A DNA stretch of 64,000 nt from Enterobacter asburiae (GTDB taxonomy: Bacteria > Pseudomonadota > Gammaproteobacteria > Enterobacterales > Enterobacteriaceae). The stretch covers positions 1 through 64,000 of the forward strand of contig NZ_JAKCMV010000013.1 of the NCBI RefSeq assembly GCF_021440515.1. Reading direction: 5' to 3'. Numbering within the stretch: position 1 is the stretch's first letter; each line of letters begins with the position of its first letter. Below are positions 33,616 through 47,485 of this stretch, in pieces. A program made the position numbers and the translations under genes. The notes under the pieces are model-generated. The model did not search any database. It had not been told where the DNA came from and saw only the letters and a program-made list of their open reading frames with translations.

Positions 33616-35455
33616 GTTTCAGGGCGGTCATCGCCGTTTGTAAATCAACAGGTTGTAATAATCCACCCGGCGGCGATTTGACCAGGTGCGGGCAAAGGCG
33701 TTCAACCTCAGCCAGCACGGTAATCGCCTGCGCCATGGTCCACGGATTGTGCTCGCTCGCCAGATGGCGGGCAATCCACTGCGCGGTGTTGGCAGCATCA
33801 TACGTCGTTTGCTGCGCCAGGTAGCCTATCAGTTCAGGAATCAAGTTTTGTAAATTTTGTTGGCGTAAGGGTAAAGGCACTGCACGAATTGTCACATGCT
33901 GCGCCTCTAACACAAATTCAATGCCCATTTCTGCGAGCTGAGTCGTAGCACGCTGTAATACAACCACTTCTTGAGGGGATATTTTCAGCCGTACCGGAAT
34001 CAACAGCGGCTGCGCGCACGCCGCGTTTTCGCCTGGCGTGAGCTGCATCTGCTTAAGCCAGCGTTCGACGACGGGCAGCGAAAGCAGCAGCAGCTTGCCG
34101 TTACGTTCGAGCAGCGCCATATCCGGCGCGATAATGGTCAGCACCCGGCCAAAACTCTGGCTATGCCCGTCCAGCGAAGGGGCCGGTGTTTCGACGTGCG
34201 CTTTGCGCTCCACCGCAGGCGTATCCAGCAGCTTGCGGTACAGCGCCCCCTGCTGTTTTTGATAGCCAGGCTGCGCGTTCGGGTAGTTCGCACCGGTAGG
34301 GCGCGATACATTGCCCGACGTGGAAAACCGGGGCGACGCTGGCTCGCGCGCCACCGCAGGCTCGGCAAAATGGTTGCGCCCCGCCGCCACGCGGTTCTCA
34401 GGGATCGGACGCGGCGCGGCAGGCTCGTTTTCCAGCGGCAAGGCAGGTTCAGCGGTCTGCTGCTGCAACACGCTCAGCACGCCCTGATAGATGAAATCGT
34501 GTACCAGGCGCGACTGATGGAAACGCACTTCATGCTTGGCAGGATGCACGTTCACATCCACCTGATGCGGATCGATTTCCAGATAAAGCACAAACGCGGG
34601 CTGCTGATCGGCCCCCAGCTTGTCTTCACAGGCCTGGCGGATCGCATGATTAATCAGGCGGTCGCGCATCATGCGGCCATTCACGTAGCAATACTGAATA
34701 TCGGTAAAGGCCGCGCTGGACGCATTCGGGTCAGCCACCCAGCCGCGCAGGGCCAGATCGCCATGCTGCCACTCGATAGCCAGCGCCTGTTCCAGAAACG
34801 CCGTCCCGCAGATTGACCCCAGTCGACGCTCCTTCTGCCCGCCTTCAACCACCGCGCGGTACTGGCGCATCACCTTACCGTTATGGCTGAGGTTAATGGT
34901 GACATCGAAACGGGCCAGCGCGATGCGGCGGATAATCTCGTCGATATGACCAAATTCGGTCTTCTCGGTGCGCATAAATTTGCGCCGGGCGGGCGTGTTA
35001 TAGAAGAGATCCAGTACTTCCAGCGTCGTTCCCACGGGGTGCGCCGCTGGCTTAACCGTTACATCCATGTCACGCCCTTCGGCGTAGGCCTGCCACGCTT
35101 CCGGCTGTTCTGCCGTGCGGGAGGTAAGCGTTAAACGGGAAACGGAGCTGATACTGGCCAGCGCCTCGCCGCGAAAGCCGAGGCTGATAATGGCTTCCAG
35201 ATCGTCAAGCGTGGTGATTTTACTGGTGGCATGACGCGCCAGCGCGAGGGCCAGCTCGTCTTTTTTAATGCCGCAGCCGTTGTCGCGAATGCGGATAAGC
35301 TTCGCGCCACCGCGTTCGATATCAATATCGATGCGCGTTGCCCCGGCATCGAGGCTGTTTTCGACCAGCTCTTTCACGACCGATGCAGGGCGTTCCACCA
35401 CCTCACCGGCGGCGATTTGGTTCGCGAGCTGGGGCGGTAGAACCTGAATCGGCAT
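33608..35455 (-). CDS. mutL: DNA mismatch repair protein MutL
   Basis: GHKL ATPase that links MutS mismatch recognition to MutH and UvrD. 615 residues as in E. coli. N-terminal ATPase motifs [10 protein letters not shown]...[19 protein letters not shown] and GFRGEAL (within the first 100 residues), a Pro-rich linker (about 330-430) and a C-terminal dimerisation domain. It lacks the DQHA(X)2E(X)4E endonuclease motif, as expected in a species with MutH. Starts nine bases after the amiB stop. Confidence 0.97.
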   Translation of the reverse strand: MPIQVLPPQLANQIAAGEVVERPASVVKELVENSLDAGATRIDIDIERGGAKLIRIRDNGCGIKKDELALALARHATSKITTLDDLEAIISLGFRGEALASISSVSRLTLTSRTAEQPEAWQAYAEGRDMDVTVKPAAHPVGTTLEVLDLFYNTPARRKFMRTEKTEFGHIDEIIRRIALARFDVTINLSHNGKVMRQYRAVVEGGQKERRLGSICGTAFLEQALAIEWQHGDLALRGWVADPNASSAAFTDIQYCYVNGRMMRDRLINHAIRQACEDKLGADQQPAFVLYLEIDPHQVDVNVHPAKHEVRFHQSRLVHDFIYQGVLSVLQQQTAEPALPLENEPAAPRPIPENRVAAGRNHFAEPAVAREPASPRFSTSGNVSRPTGANYPNAQPGYQKQQGALYRKLLDTPAVERKAHVETPAPSLDGHSQSFGRVLTIIAPDMALLERNGKLLLLSLPVVERWLKQMQLTPGENAACAQPLLIPVRLKISPQEVVVLQRATTQLAEMGIEFVLEAQHVTIRAVPLPLRQQNLQNLIPELIGYLAQQTTYDAANTAQWIARHLASEHNPWTMAQAITVLAEVERLCPHLVKSPPGGLLQPVDLQTAMTALKHD

Positions 35456-35464
35456 GAAAACTCC

Positions 35465-36805
35465 TTAATTAGTGGCGGTCATCTCACCCGGCAGCGCGGC
35501 GCTCGCGGTCTGAGCACCTCCGCCCTGAGGCGCAGACTGCAACGGATGCGCGTCAAAGTATTTCCGTAACCCCTGATAAATCGCATCGGCGATCTGCTGC
35601 TGGAAGCCGTCGCTGCCTAGCAGGCGCTCTTCACCGTTATTGCTAATGAAGCCCGTTTCCACGAGGATGGACGGAATATCAGGTGAACGCAGAACGCCCA
35701 GGCTTGCATGTTCAGGACGACGTTTATGTAACACGCCCACGCTCTGCAACTGGTTCAACACGTTAGTGGCGACATCATACCCGACGCGCTGCGAATGACC
35801 GAACTGTAAATCCAGCACGGCCTGGCTCAGATACGGGTCGGACTGACTGTTCGCCAGCACGTCACCTGCGCCGCCCAGCAGTTCGGACTGCTTCTCGTGC
35901 TCTTCAAGCCAGTTAGCCATCTCACTGTTAGCACGGCGATTTGACAGCACCCAGACCGACGCGCCGGTGGCGTTGCGATTTGGTGCGGCGTCCGCGTGAA
36001 TGGACACCAGGAAGTTCGCATTCTGCTTACGCGCCACGTCTGAACGCCCCATCACCGAGATAAAATAATCCCCGTCGCGGGTCAGCACGCCTTTGAACAT
36101 CGGATCGTCGTTCAGCAGCGTGCGCAGCTTGCGGGCGATAGCGATGGTGACATTTTTCTCTTTCGTGCCGCCCGGCCCGATGGCACCGGGATCTTGTCCA
36201 CCGTGACCGGCATCGATGGCGATAATCACTTTGTCACCGCTGACGGACGTGCGTCGTGCGGTGGCCGCCGGACGCGTCACCGTATTGCTGCTGGTGGCAG
36301 CGGTAATGCGATCGTTTTGCGATTTAAACGGGTTGCGGGCAGGCTCAGAAGGCTGCGGTGTATAAACAGGCTCTTCCACGCGCTTCGCGACAACCGGTGC
36401 AGGAGGAGGCGGCGGCGGCACGTCCGCATTGATGGTAAAGACCACCGTGTAGTTAGCGCCGTTTTTCTGCTTCACCGCCTGGGTTTTGCCCTTTTCGGTC
36501 AAATCGACCACCAGTCGTAAAGATTGGTCGTCTTTTGGCGTACCCGAGCGAATGCGTTTGACCAGGTTGTTACCGCTAAATTGCAGCGGCAGTCCCTGAA
36601 TCACGCCCGACTGCTTGATATCCAGCGCCAAGCTGTGGCTGTCGATTTGTGAAAACGCATACTCAGGATCGCCCATAAAGCTGAAGGTAATACGGGCCTG
36701 GGAATCCCCGTTAGAGACCTGAATATCCGAGAGACTGGCGGCCCCGGCGTTCGCGCAGAGCAGTACCGTTGCAGCCAATAACCAACCTTTAACGCGACTA
36801 ATCAT
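35465..36805 (-). CDS. amiB: N-acetylmuramoyl-L-alanine amidase AmiB
   Basis: Periplasmic zinc amidase that splits septal peptidoglycan, activated by EnvC. 446 residues. Signal peptide (cleaved after NAGA), an AMIN domain (about 25-125) for septal targeting, a Pro-rich linker, and an Amidase_3 domain (about 190-410) with zinc ligands in [24 protein letters not shown] and ETGFISN. The tail after 420 is short and lacks LysM repeats. 15 bases after tsaE. Confidence 0.97.
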   Translation of the reverse strand: MISRVKGWLLAATVLLCANAGAASLSDIQVSNGDSQARITFSFMGDPEYAFSQIDSHSLALDIKQSGVIQGLPLQFSGNNLVKRIRSGTPKDDQSLRLVVDLTEKGKTQAVKQKNGANYTVVFTINADVPPPPPPAPVVAKRVEEPVYTPQPSEPARNPFKSQNDRITAATSSNTVTRPAATARRTSVSGDKVIIAIDAGHGGQDPGAIGPGGTKEKNVTIAIARKLRTLLNDDPMFKGVLTRDGDYFISVMGRSDVARKQNANFLVSIHADAAPNRNATGASVWVLSNRRANSEMANWLEEHEKQSELLGGAGDVLANSQSDPYLSQAVLDLQFGHSQRVGYDVATNVLNQLQSVGVLHKRRPEHASLGVLRSPDIPSILVETGFISNNGEERLLGSDGFQQQIADAIYQGLRKYFDAHPLQSAPQGGGAQTASAALPGEMTATN

Positions 36806-36820
36806 CCCGTATCCCTAAGC

Positions 36821-38799
<1,979 letters not shown>

Positions 38800-38801
<2 letters not shown>

Positions 38802-39939
38802 GTCACAGCCCCTCGATCTCAATCAGTTAGCGCAAAAAATTAAACAGTGGGGCGCTGAGCTTGGCTTCCAGAAAGTCGGCATTACGGACACCGACCTTTC
38901 CGCCAGCGAGCCGAAACTACAGGCCTGGCTGGACAAACAATACCACGGCGAAATGGAGTGGATGGCGCGACACGGCATGATGCGGGCGCGTCCACACGAG
39001 CTTTTGCCGGGCACGTTGCGGGTCATTAGCGTGCGGATGAACTATCTTCCCGCCAACGCGGCGTTTGCCCGTACCTTAAAAAATCCCTCTTTGGGTTACG
39101 TCAGCCGCTACGCCCTGGGGCGTGATTACCATAAACTTCTGCGTAACCGCTTAAAAAAACTCGGGGAAACTATTCAGCAGCACTGCGATTCGCTGAATTT
39201 TAGACCCTTTGTCGATTCTGCGCCTATTCTTGAGCGCCCGATCGCTGAAAAAGCCGGGCTTGGCTGGACAGGTAAGCACTCACTAATCTTGAGCCGCGAC
39301 GCCGGGTCATTCTTCTTCCTCGGTGAACTGCTGATTGATTTACCGCTGCCGATAGACGGCCCGGTGGAAGAAGGATGCGGCCGCTGCGTGGCCTGCATGA
39401 CCATCTGTCCGACCGGGGCGATTGTCGAGCCTTACACCGTCGACGCGCGCCGCTGCATCTCTTACCTCACCATTGAGCTTGAGGGCGCCATTCCGGAAGA
39501 GTTCAGGCCGTTAATCGGAAACCGCATCTACGGCTGCGACGATTGCCAGCTGATCTGCCCGTGGAATCGCTATTCGCAGCTAACCGACGAAGAGGACTTC
39601 AGCCCGCGTAAAGCGCTTCACGCCCCTGAGCTCATTGACCTGTTCGCCTGGACCGAAGCCTGGTTCCTGAAGGTGACAGAGGGTTCTGCGATTCGCCGTA
39701 TTGGACATCTTCGCTGGCTGCGAAACGTTGCCGTTGCGTTGGGCAATGCTCCCTGGGATGAAGCAAATATCCAAGCGCTGGAAAGCCGTAGAGGTGAGCA
39801 CCCACTTCTCGATGAGCACATAGAATGGGCGATTGCGCAGCAAATCGAGAAACGAAATGCCTGCGTAGTCGAAGTACAACTCCCGAAAAAGCAGCGTCTG
39901 GTGAGGGTGATCGAAAAAGGGCTTACCCGCGATGCGTGA
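38800..39939 (+). CDS. queG: epoxyqueuosine reductase QueG
   Basis: Cobalamin-dependent enzyme that reduces epoxyqueuosine to queuosine in the tRNA wobble position. 379 residues, the E. coli length. Two ferredoxin-type [4Fe-4S] motifs are visible: CGRCVACMTICPTGA and CDDCQLICPWN, and the HEAT-like C-terminal end. The start at 38,800 is set by E. coli homology; the ribosome site is weak. A TATACT box (about 38,763) lies inside nnr. The gene ends before the tRNA-Gly cluster. Confidence 0.96.
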
Positions 39940-40209
39940 TATATTCACAGCCTGTGAATAAAAATCGAAACTCAGGCGTAGTCTGGCTTTGCAAACAGGT
40001 CAAGCGATCGCCATAGCATTTTTGAACGAAGTTTTATCCATTCTTTTCAATGGGTTGAAAGGATATCATTCACCCTGCTAAGGTTTTGACCTCTTCAGAA
40101 CTGACATATGATCTGTGGATAAGTCTGTTTAAAAGAAAATTTCAGGCGCAATAGAAAACGTCCCCAACGAATCTTTTCGCTGTGGATATTCAGGAGATTG
40201 AGAAGAATT

Positions 40210-40285
<76 letters not shown>

Positions 40286-40443
40286 TTAATCTGTGTCTTT
40301 CAAGCTGCCACTGCGTTGGCTGCCTTCACTCACCTTAGTCACTTACTTGAGTAAGCTCCCAAAGGATTCGTTCAGCTGCCGCCTTGTTGCAACTCGAAAT
40401 CCCACGATTTGGTGGTCCGTGCTGAAGAAGCACTTTCAAATTT

Positions 40444-40519
<76 letters not shown>

Positions 40520-40564
40520 TTGGGTGTTCTGGTGCTGCGCGTATCTGACGATACTTTCAAATTT

Positions 40565-40640
<76 letters not shown>

Positions 40641-40700
40641 AAATCTGTACTGCTTTTGCTGCTGTCGTAACGTGTAATTCTCTGTCGTTACGGGAGGCGC

Positions 40701-40728
40701 ATTATACGAGAAATCCGTTTAGCTGCAA
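40701..40728 (-). promoter_or_regulatory. promoter of the tRNA-Gly operon, stringent type
   Basis: Minus-strand -35 TTGCAG (40,723-40,728), 16-base spacer, -10 TATAAT (40,701-40,706), then the GC-rich discriminator GCGCCTCCC. This is the arrangement of ppGpp-controlled stable RNA promoters. Confidence 0.85.
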
Positions 40729-40801
40729 CCCCCCTCAAAGGGATTTTTTTGAAATTAAGTTCAAATGCTTATTTAATCGGCAAGCTGAACAATTTAACGT
40801 C

Positions 40802-40830
40802 AAAAACCCGACCGCGCAAGGCGCCGGGTC
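40802..40830 (-). terminator. terminator after orn
   Basis: Minus strand GACCCGGCGC, CTT loop, GCGCGGTCGGGT with a small bulge, then TTTTTG, 7 bases after the orn stop. Confidence 0.7.
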
Positions 40831-40836
40831 TCAAAA

Positions 40837-41382
40837 TCACAGCTTAATAAAGTTTTCGCGATAGTACGCCAGCTCTGCTACGGACTCACGAATATCGTCC
40901 ATCGCCTGATGGGTGCCCTGCTTTTTGAAGCCGTCCAGAATTTCTGGTTTCCAGCGACGTGCCAGCTCTTTCAGCGTGCTCACATCCAGGTAACGGTAGT
41001 GGAAGTAGGACTCCAGTTCAGGCATGTACTTAAACAGGAAACGGCGATCTTGCCCAATGCTGTTGCCGCAAATCGGTGATTTTCCTGCCGGAACCCACTG
41101 TTTCAGGAACTCAATGGTCGCCAGCTCCGCGTCACGGTCGCCCTGGGTGCTGGCCTTCACGCGATCGACCAGGCCGCTGCCGGTATGGGTACGCACGTTC
41201 CAGTCGTCCATCAGCGCAAGTTGTTCATCGGATTGATGAACCGCAATCGTAGGCCCTTCCGCCAGGATATTCAGGTTGGCATCGGTGACCAGCGTGGCGA
41301 TCTCAATTATGCGATCGCGCTCGGGATCCAGACCGGTCATCTCAAGATCAATCCAAATCAGGTTGTTTTCATCTGCGCTCAT
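40837..41382 (-). CDS. orn: oligoribonuclease Orn
   Basis: Essential DEDDh 3'-5' exoribonuclease that degrades RNA dinucleotides, including pGpG from cyclic-di-GMP turnover. 181 residues, the E. coli length. ExoI motif WIDLEMTG near residue 10 and ExoIII-type [14 protein letters not shown] near the C-terminus. The start at 41,382 ([10 protein letters not shown]) is used rather than an ATG four codons earlier. Divergent from rsgA. Confidence 0.97.
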   Translation of the reverse strand: MSADENNLIWIDLEMTGLDPERDRIIEIATLVTDANLNILAEGPTIAVHQSDEQLALMDDWNVRTHTGSGLVDRVKASTQGDRDAELATIEFLKQWVPAGKSPICGNSIGQDRRFLFKYMPELESYFHYRYLDVSTLKELARRWKPEILDGFKKQGTHQAMDDIRESVAELAYYRENFIKL

Positions 41383-41488
41383 GTTATTTTCCACCTTCTC
41401 GTATAACCGGCAGTAGCGGGTTAACTAGTATTAATTAGAGTGTATCATAGAGGTTTTGCCCGTTACGGGCGACCAGGAGCCAGTGCGA

Positions 41489-42541
41489 TTGAGTAAAAAT
41501 AAACTCTCCAAAGGGCAGCAGCGCCGCGTTAAAGCCAACCACCAGCGCAGACTGAAAACCACTTCGGAGAAGGTCGATTACGACGACAACCTGTTTGGCG
41601 AACCCACCGAAGGCGTAGTGATCAGCCGTTTCGGTATGCACGCTGACGTGGAATCCGCTGACGGTAAAGTTCACCGCTGCAACATCCGTCGAACAATCCG
41701 CTCGCTGGTCACCGGTGACCGCGTGGTCTGGCGTCCGGGCAAAGAGGCGGCAGAAGGGGTTACGGTCAAAGGTATCGTTGAGGCCGTACATGAACGCACG
41801 TCCGTGCTCACCCGTCCTGATTTCTACGATGGCGTTAAGCCTATTGCGGCCAACATTAATCAGATCGTGATTGTTTCCGCTATCCTGCCGGAGCTGTCGC
41901 TCAATATCATAGACCGCTACCTTGTCGCCTGCGAAACCTTGCAGGTTGAGCCTATTATCGTGCTGAACAAAATCGATCTGCTGGATGACGAAGGCATGGC
42001 CTTTGTGAATGAGCAGATGGATATCTACCGCAATATTGGTTATCGCGTATTGATGGTGTCCAGCCACACCAAAGATGGCCTTAAGCCGCTTGAAGAGGCG
42101 CTGACCGACCGTATCAGCATCTTTGCGGGCCAGTCCGGCGTGGGTAAATCCAGCCTGCTGAATAACCTTCTCGGCCTCCAGCAAGAGATCCTGACCAACG
42201 ACGTGTCCAATGTCTCGGGTCTGGGCCAGCACACCACCACCGCCTCGCGTCTGTATCACTTCCCGCACGGCGGCGACGTGATTGACTCCCCGGGCGTGCG
42301 TGAGTTCGGCCTGTGGCACCTCGAACCGGAACAAATCTTCAACGGGTTTGTCGAATTCCATGACTATTTAGGCGCGTGCAAATACCGCGACTGTAAACAC
42401 GATAACGACCCGGGCTGTGCCATCCGCGAAGCGGTTGAGAACGGTGAAATTGCGGAAACCCGCTTCGAGAATTACCACCGCATTCTTGAGAGCATGGAAG
42501 ACGTAAAAACGCGTAAAAACTTTTCTGATTCTGATAACTGA
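41489..42541 (+). CDS. rsgA: ribosome biogenesis GTPase RsgA
   Basis: Circularly permuted GTPase that assists late 30S maturation. 350 residues from TTG at 41,489, exactly the E. coli length and start type. N-terminal OB fold (about 40-110), G domain with motif order G4 (LNKIDLL), then G1 ([12 protein letters not shown]), then G3 (DSPGVREF), and a C-terminal zinc finger [18 protein letters not shown] two codons upstream is possible, but AGGAG (41,475-41,479) is better spaced for the TTG. Confidence 0.96.
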   Translation: MSKNKLSKGQQRRVKANHQRRLKTTSEKVDYDDNLFGEPTEGVVISRFGMHADVESADGKVHRCNIRRTIRSLVTGDRVVWRPGKEAAEGVTVKGIVEAVHERTSVLTRPDFYDGVKPIAANINQIVIVSAILPELSLNIIDRYLVACETLQVEPIIVLNKIDLLDDEGMAFVNEQMDIYRNIGYRVLMVSSHTKDGLKPLEEALTDRISIFAGQSGVGKSSLLNNLLGLQQEILTNDVSNVSGLGQHTTTASRLYHFPHGGDVIDSPGVREFGLWHLEPEQIFNGFVEFHDYLGACKYRDCKHDNDPGCAIREAVENGEIAETRFENYHRILESMEDVKTRKNFSDSDN

Positions 42542-42638
42542 CAACTAAGCTAAGCATCGCTAAAATCGTCCCCTTTTTTCAGGTTCCGGCGGCTTAACGC
42601 CGGATCAGGAACGACAAAACAATGGCCTGGAGGCTACC

Positions 42639-43607
42639 TTGTTAAACTCATTTAAACTTTCGCTTCAATACATTCTGCCAAAACTGTGGCTCACTCGCCT
42701 GGCGGGCTGGGGCGCGAGCAAACGAGCGGGCTGGCTGACCAAACTGGTCATCGACCTGTTCGTGAAATACTACAAGGTCGACATGAAAGAGGCGCAGAAG
42801 CCGGACACGGCAAGCTACCGCACCTTTAACGAATTCTTTGTGCGCCCGCTGCGTGACGAAGTGCGCCCGCTGAACACCGACCCTAACGTGCTGGTAATGC
42901 CTGCCGACGGCGTGATCAGCCAGCTTGGCAAAATCGAAAACGACAAGATTTTGCAGGCCAAAGGCCATAACTACAGCCTTGAAGCGCTGCTGGCCGGTAA
43001 CTACATCATGGCCGATCTGTTCCGCAACGGTTCATTCGCCACCACCTACCTGTCGCCGCGCGACTATCACCGCGTTCACATGCCGTGCAACGGCATCCTG
43101 CGCGAAATGATTTACGTGCCGGGCGATCTGTTCTCCGTCAACCACCTGACGGCGCAGAACGTGCCGAACCTGTTTGCCCGTAACGAGCGCGTCATTTGTC
43201 TGTTTGATACTGAATTTGGTCCAATGGCGCAGATTCTGGTGGGCGCGACCATCGTAGGCAGCATCGAAACCGTCTGGGCGGGCACCATCACCCCGCCGCG
43301 CGAAGGCGTGATCAAGCGCTGGACGTGGCCTGCCGGGGAAGCGGAAGGCTCCGTGGCGCTGCTGAAAGGTCAGGAGATGGGCCGCTTCAAGCTGGGCTCA
43401 ACGGTGATCAACCTGTTCGCGCCGGGCAAAGTTAACCTGGTCGAGCAGCTGGAAAGCCTGTCCGTGACGAAGCTGGGTCAGCCGCTGGCGGTATCTGCTG
43501 AAGCGTTCGTGACGCCAGCCGCCGAGCCTGCACCGCTGGCCGAAGAAGAGATTAAAGCCGAGCACGACGCCAGCCCGCTGGTTGACGACAAAAAAGACGA
43601 AGGCTAA
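42639..43607 (+). CDS. psd: phosphatidylserine decarboxylase Psd
   Basis: Membrane-associated pyruvoyl enzyme that makes phosphatidylethanolamine. 322 residues as in E. coli. Self-cleavage occurs in LGST at 252-255 (between G253 and S254) to give the pyruvoyl group; catalytic D90 and H147-type residues lie in MPADGVISQ and RDYHRVHMP. Starts with TTG at 42,639 behind CTGGAGG, also as in E. coli. Followed 19 bases later by mscM, probably one transcript. Confidence 0.97.
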   Translation: MLNSFKLSLQYILPKLWLTRLAGWGASKRAGWLTKLVIDLFVKYYKVDMKEAQKPDTASYRTFNEFFVRPLRDEVRPLNTDPNVLVMPADGVISQLGKIENDKILQAKGHNYSLEALLAGNYIMADLFRNGSFATTYLSPRDYHRVHMPCNGILREMIYVPGDLFSVNHLTAQNVPNLFARNERVICLFDTEFGPMAQILVGATIVGSIETVWAGTITPPREGVIKRWTWPAGEAEGSVALLKGQEMGRFKLGSTVINLFAPGKVNLVEQLESLSVTKLGQPLAVSAEAFVTPAAEPAPLAEEEIKAEHDASPLVDDKKDEG

Positions 43608-43626
43608 TAACAGAAGGATCGCTGAC

Positions 43627-46600
43627 GTGCGCCCGATTATCGTTCTACTGGTGGCCTGGTGCCTCAGCATGGGGGCGTACGCAGCGACAGCCCCCGACTC
43701 AAAACAGATAACCCAGGAGCTGGAGCAGGCAAAAGCCGCGAAACCCGCTCAGCCCGAAACCGTTGAGTTACTCCAGGCCGCGCTGAACGCGCTTGAGGAG
43801 CGAAAAGGCTCCCTTGAGCGCGCCGAGCAGTACCAGCAGGTTATCGACAACTTCCCCAAACTCTCGCAAACCCTGCGCGCGCAGCTAACGAATCTGCGTG
43901 ATGAACCGCGCCAGGTGCCCGCGGGCATGACCTCCGACGCGCTGAACCAGGAGATCCTCCAGGTCAGCAGCCAGCTTGTCGAAAAAAGCCGTCAGGCGCA
44001 GCAGGAGCAGGAGCGCGCCCGCGACATTGCCGACTCGCTCAACCAGCTTCCGCAGCAGCAGACCGACGCCCGCCGCCAGCTTAACGAGGTGGAACGCCGG
44101 GCCGGATCGCAGTCTGCAAACACCGCGCAAAATCTTAATCTCCAGGCCGAATCCGCGCGCCTCAAAGCGCTGGTGGATGAACTGGAGCTGGCGCAGCTCT
44201 CGGCCAATAACCGCCAGGAGCTGTCGCGGATGCGCTCGGAGCTGGCGCAAAAGCAGAGCCAGCAGCTTGATGCTTATCTTCAGGCCCTGCGTAATCAGCT
44301 AAACAGCCAGCGCCAGCGTGAAGCCGAGCGCGCGCTGGAAAGCACCGAACTGCTGGCGGAAAACAGCGATAACCTGCCAGCGGGGATCGTCGATCAGTTC
44401 AAGGTGAACCGCGAGCTTTCCGCCGCGCTGAACCAGCAGGCGCAGCGTATGGATCTGGTCGCCTCGCAGCAGCGCCAGGCCACCAATCAAACCTTGCAGG
44501 TCCGTCAGGCGCTTAACACCCTGCGCGAGCAGTCCCAGTGGCTTGGCTCCTCGAACCTGCTGGGCGAGGCGCTACGCGCCCAGGTGGCGCGCCTGCCGGA
44601 AATGCCAAAGCCGCAGCAGCTGGATACCGAAATGGCGCAGCTTCGCGTTCAGCGCCTGCACTTTGAAGATCTCCTCAACAAACAGCCGCAAATCCGCCAG
44701 ATCCGTCAGGCGGACGGCCAGCCGCTTACCAGCGAGCAGAGCCGGATTCTGGAAGCGCAGATGCGCACCCAGCGCGAGCTGCTCAACTCGCTGTTGCAGG
44801 GCGGCGATACGCTCATTCTGGAACTCACCAAGCTAAAAGTGTCCAACAGCCAGCTTGAGGATGCGCTGAAAGAGGTCAACGAGGCGACGCACCGCTACCT
44901 GTTCTGGACCTCCGACGTGCGGCCCATGACCTTCGCCTGGCCGATTGAGCTGGTGCAGGATCTGCGCCGTCTGATCTCCCTGGATACCTTCAGCCAGCTG
45001 GGACAGGCAAGCGTTATGATGCTGACCAGCAAAGAGACCATCTTCCCGCTGATCGCCGCGCTGATCCTGGTGGGCTTTAGCATTTACTCGCGCCGGCACT
45101 TCACCCGATTCCTGGAACGTTCAAGCGCCAGAGTAGGCAAGGTGACGCAGGATCACTTCTGGCTCACGCTGCGCACCGTATTCTGGTCGATTCTGGTCGC
45201 CTCCCCGCTGCCGGTACTGTGGATGACGCTCGGCTACGGCCTGCGCGAGGCCTGGCCCTACCCGCTTGCGGTGGCGATTGGCGACGGCGTGACCGCCACC
45301 GTGCCGCTGCTGTGGGTGGTCATGATTTGCGCCACCTTTGCCCGTCCGAACGGCCTGTTTATCGCCCACTTTGGCTGGCCGCGTAACCGGGTGGCGCGGG
45401 CGATGCGCTATTACCTGATGAGCATCGGCCTGATCGTGCCGCTGATTATGGCGCTGATCATGTTCGATAACCTCAACGACCGTGAGTTCTCCGGCTCGCT
45501 GGGACGCCTCTGCTTTATGCTGATCTGCGGCGCGCTGGCGGTGGTAACGCTGAGCCTGAAGCGCGCGGGGATCCCGCTCTACCTCGATAAAACGGGCAGC
45601 GGCGACAACATGTTCAACCGCCTGCTGTGGAACCTGCTACTCAGCGCACCGCTGGCGGCGATCCTCGCGGCGGCCGTCGGGTATTTGGCAACGGCGCAGG
45701 CGCTGCTGGCACGTCTTGAAACCTCGGTCGCCATCTGGTTCCTGCTGCTGGTGGTGTATCACGTTATCCGCCGCTGGATGCTGATCCAGCGCCGTCGTCT
45801 GGCATTCGATCGCGCCAAGCACCGACGCGCCGAAATTCTTGCCCAGCGCGCGCGGGGCGAAGAAGAGCCAAACCATATCAACAGCACGGAAGGCACCACG
45901 GATGTTGACGAGGTCGAGCTGGATCTGGACGCCATCAGTACCCAGTCGCTGCGCCTGGTGCGTTCTATTCTGATGCTGATTGCCCTGCTGTCGGTGATTG
46001 TCCTGTGGTCAGAAATTCACTCCGCGTTTGGCTTCCTGGAGAACATCTCTCTGTGGGATGTGACCTCGACGGTGCAGGGTGTGGAAAGCCTGGAGCCGAT
46101 CACGCTGGGCGCCGTGCTGATTGCGATTCTGGTGTTTATCATCACCACGCAGCTGATCCGTAACTTCCCTGCCCTGCTGGAGCTGGCCCTGTTGCAGCAC
46201 CTGGATTTAACGCCGGGGACGGGGTATGCGATCACCACCATCACCAAGTATTTGATCATGCTGTTAGGCGGCCTGGTTGGCTTCTCGATGATTGGTATTG
46301 AGTGGTCGAAACTTCAGTGGCTGGTTGCCGCGCTGGGTGTGGGACTCGGGTTTGGCTTGCAGGAGATTTTCGCTAACTTTATCTCCGGCCTGATCATCCT
46401 GTTTGAAAAACCGATCCGTATCGGCGATACGGTGACGATCCGCGACCTGACCGGCAGCATCACCAAGATCAACACGCGTGCGACGACGATCAGCGACTGG
46501 GATCGCAAAGAGATCATCGTGCCGAACAAGGCGTTTATCACCGAGCAATTTATCAACTGGTCGCTGTCCGACTCCGTGACGCGTGTGGTACTGACCGTGC

Positions 46601-46938
46601 CTGCCCCGTCTGATGCCAACAGCGAAGAGGTGACGCAGATCCTTTACACCGCAGCAGAGCGCTGCTCGCTGGTGATCGACAACCCGCCACCGGAAGTGTT
46701 CCTCGTCGATTTGCAGCAAGGGATCCAGATTTTCGAGCTGCGTATTTACGCCGCCGAGATGGGACACCGTATGCCGCTGCGCCATGAGATCCACCAGCTG
46801 ATTCTGGCAGGCTTCCGCGAGCACGGTATCGATATGCCGTTCCCACCGTTCCAGATGCGTCTGGAAACGCTGGATGGACGTAAGACGGGAAGAACGTTAA
46901 CGTCAGCGGCGCGTAGCCGACCGGCGGGGAGTTTGTAG
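43627..46938 (+). CDS. mscM: miniconductance mechanosensitive channel MscM
   Basis: Large MscS-family channel that opens under hypo-osmotic shock (MscK-like). 1103 residues (E. coli YjeP 1107). Signal peptide ending GAYAA, a long periplasmic coiled-coil region (about 25-430, Gln-rich heptads), about eleven transmembrane helices (from about 465), and the MscS core with pore helix VAALGVGLGFGLQEIFANFISG and the KPIRIGDTVTI beta domain. The start is GTG at 43,627 with AAGGA eight bases upstream; an earlier in-frame start inside psd is rejected. Confidence 0.95.
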   Translation: MRPIIVLLVAWCLSMGAYAATAPDSKQITQELEQAKAAKPAQPETVELLQAALNALEERKGSLERAEQYQQVIDNFPKLSQTLRAQLTNLRDEPRQVPAGMTSDALNQEILQVSSQLVEKSRQAQQEQERARDIADSLNQLPQQQTDARRQLNEVERRAGSQSANTAQNLNLQAESARLKALVDELELAQLSANNRQELSRMRSELAQKQSQQLDAYLQALRNQLNSQRQREAERALESTELLAENSDNLPAGIVDQFKVNRELSAALNQQAQRMDLVASQQRQATNQTLQVRQALNTLREQSQWLGSSNLLGEALRAQVARLPEMPKPQQLDTEMAQLRVQRLHFEDLLNKQPQIRQIRQADGQPLTSEQSRILEAQMRTQRELLNSLLQGGDTLILELTKLKVSNSQLEDALKEVNEATHRYLFWTSDVRPMTFAWPIELVQDLRRLISLDTFSQLGQASVMMLTSKETIFPLIAALILVGFSIYSRRHFTRFLERSSARVGKVTQDHFWLTLRTVFWSILVASPLPVLWMTLGYGLREAWPYPLAVAIGDGVTATVPLLWVVMICATFARPNGLFIAHFGWPRNRVARAMRYYLMSIGLIVPLIMALIMFDNLNDREFSGSLGRLCFMLICGALAVVTLSLKRAGIPLYLDKTGSGDNMFNRLLWNLLLSAPLAAILAAAVGYLATAQALLARLETSVAIWFLLLVVYHVIRRWMLIQRRRLAFDRAKHRRAEILAQRARGEEEPNHINSTEGTTDVDEVELDLDAISTQSLRLVRSILMLIALLSVIVLWSEIHSAFGFLENISLWDVTSTVQGVESLEPITLGAVLIAILVFIITTQLIRNFPALLELALLQHLDLTPGTGYAITTITKYLIMLLGGLVGFSMIGIEWSKLQWLVAALGVGLGFGLQEIFANFISGLIILFEKPIRIGDTVTIRDLTGSITKINTRATTISDWDRKEIIVPNKAFITEQFINWSLSDSVTRVVLTVPAPSDANSEEVTQILYTAAERCSLVIDNPPPEVFLVDLQQGIQIFELRIYAAEMGHRMPLRHEIHQLILAGFREHGIDMPFPPFQMRLETLDGRKTGRTLTSAARSRPAGSL

Positions 46939-46968
46939 ACGATAAAGAACAATTTCACCGTCTTTGTT

Positions 46969-46999
46969 GCCGGGTGGCGCTACGCTTACCCGGCCTACA
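46969..46999. repeat. REP element after mscM
   Basis: GCCGGGTGGCGCTACGCTTA followed by CCCGGCCTACA. A looser GGCCCGTGCAGGCGCAGGGCC palindrome follows at about 47,033-47,055. Confidence 0.85.
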
Positions 47000-47114
47000 A
47001 TCGTAAATTACATCAACAGCATCATTCATTGCAGGCCCGTGCAGGCGCAGGGCCGCCGGACAAAGCGTGCCAGCCCACTTTGTTAGCGGCCTGTAGATAC
47101 CGCTCATTTAATGA

Positions 47115-47429
47115 TTACAGGCAAAGCTGATAGCGGATGAAAAATTGCCACAGCCAGTATCCGCTAATAAGGAAAGTCAGCAAATAAATGAACCAATATC
47201 GTTTTCTTCTAATGAGCAGGGCATAAATCGCCGGAAAGAATACAGGTAAAGAAAAGACGACTCCGACATCACGAATATCATCATTGACAATAGCTCTCAT
47301 AAGATCGCAAATGTTATGCACTTCGCCTGTGCCTATCCACCACTCTTTGTCCTGAGCAGAGCATATTCCAATCCAAAACAGGGATACCACAAACCATAAA
47401 ATGCCAAGCGTGAATACTTTCCATGTCAT
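47115..47429 (-). CDS. small inner-membrane protein, possibly YjeO-like
   Basis: 104-residue protein with three predicted membrane segments (about 5-24, 55-73 and 80-98) and a soluble loop containing two Trp (KEWWIGTGEVHNICDLMRAIVNDD). Function unknown. E. coli has a 104-residue inner-membrane protein, YjeO, at the same place next to mscM, so this may be its counterpart; I cannot confirm that from memory of the sequence. It lies 56 bases downstream of the next gene on the same strand and could be co-transcribed. Codons are AT-richer than mscM. Confidence 0.65.
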   Translation of the reverse strand: MTWKVFTLGILWFVVSLFWIGICSAQDKEWWIGTGEVHNICDLMRAIVNDDIRDVGVVFSLPVFFPAIYALLIRRKRYWFIYLLTFLISGYWLWQFFIRYQLCL

Positions 47430-47485
47430 TATTCATTCTCCAGCATTTTCATTATAGTCTCTTTCTTTTTGATAATCTGACGTCC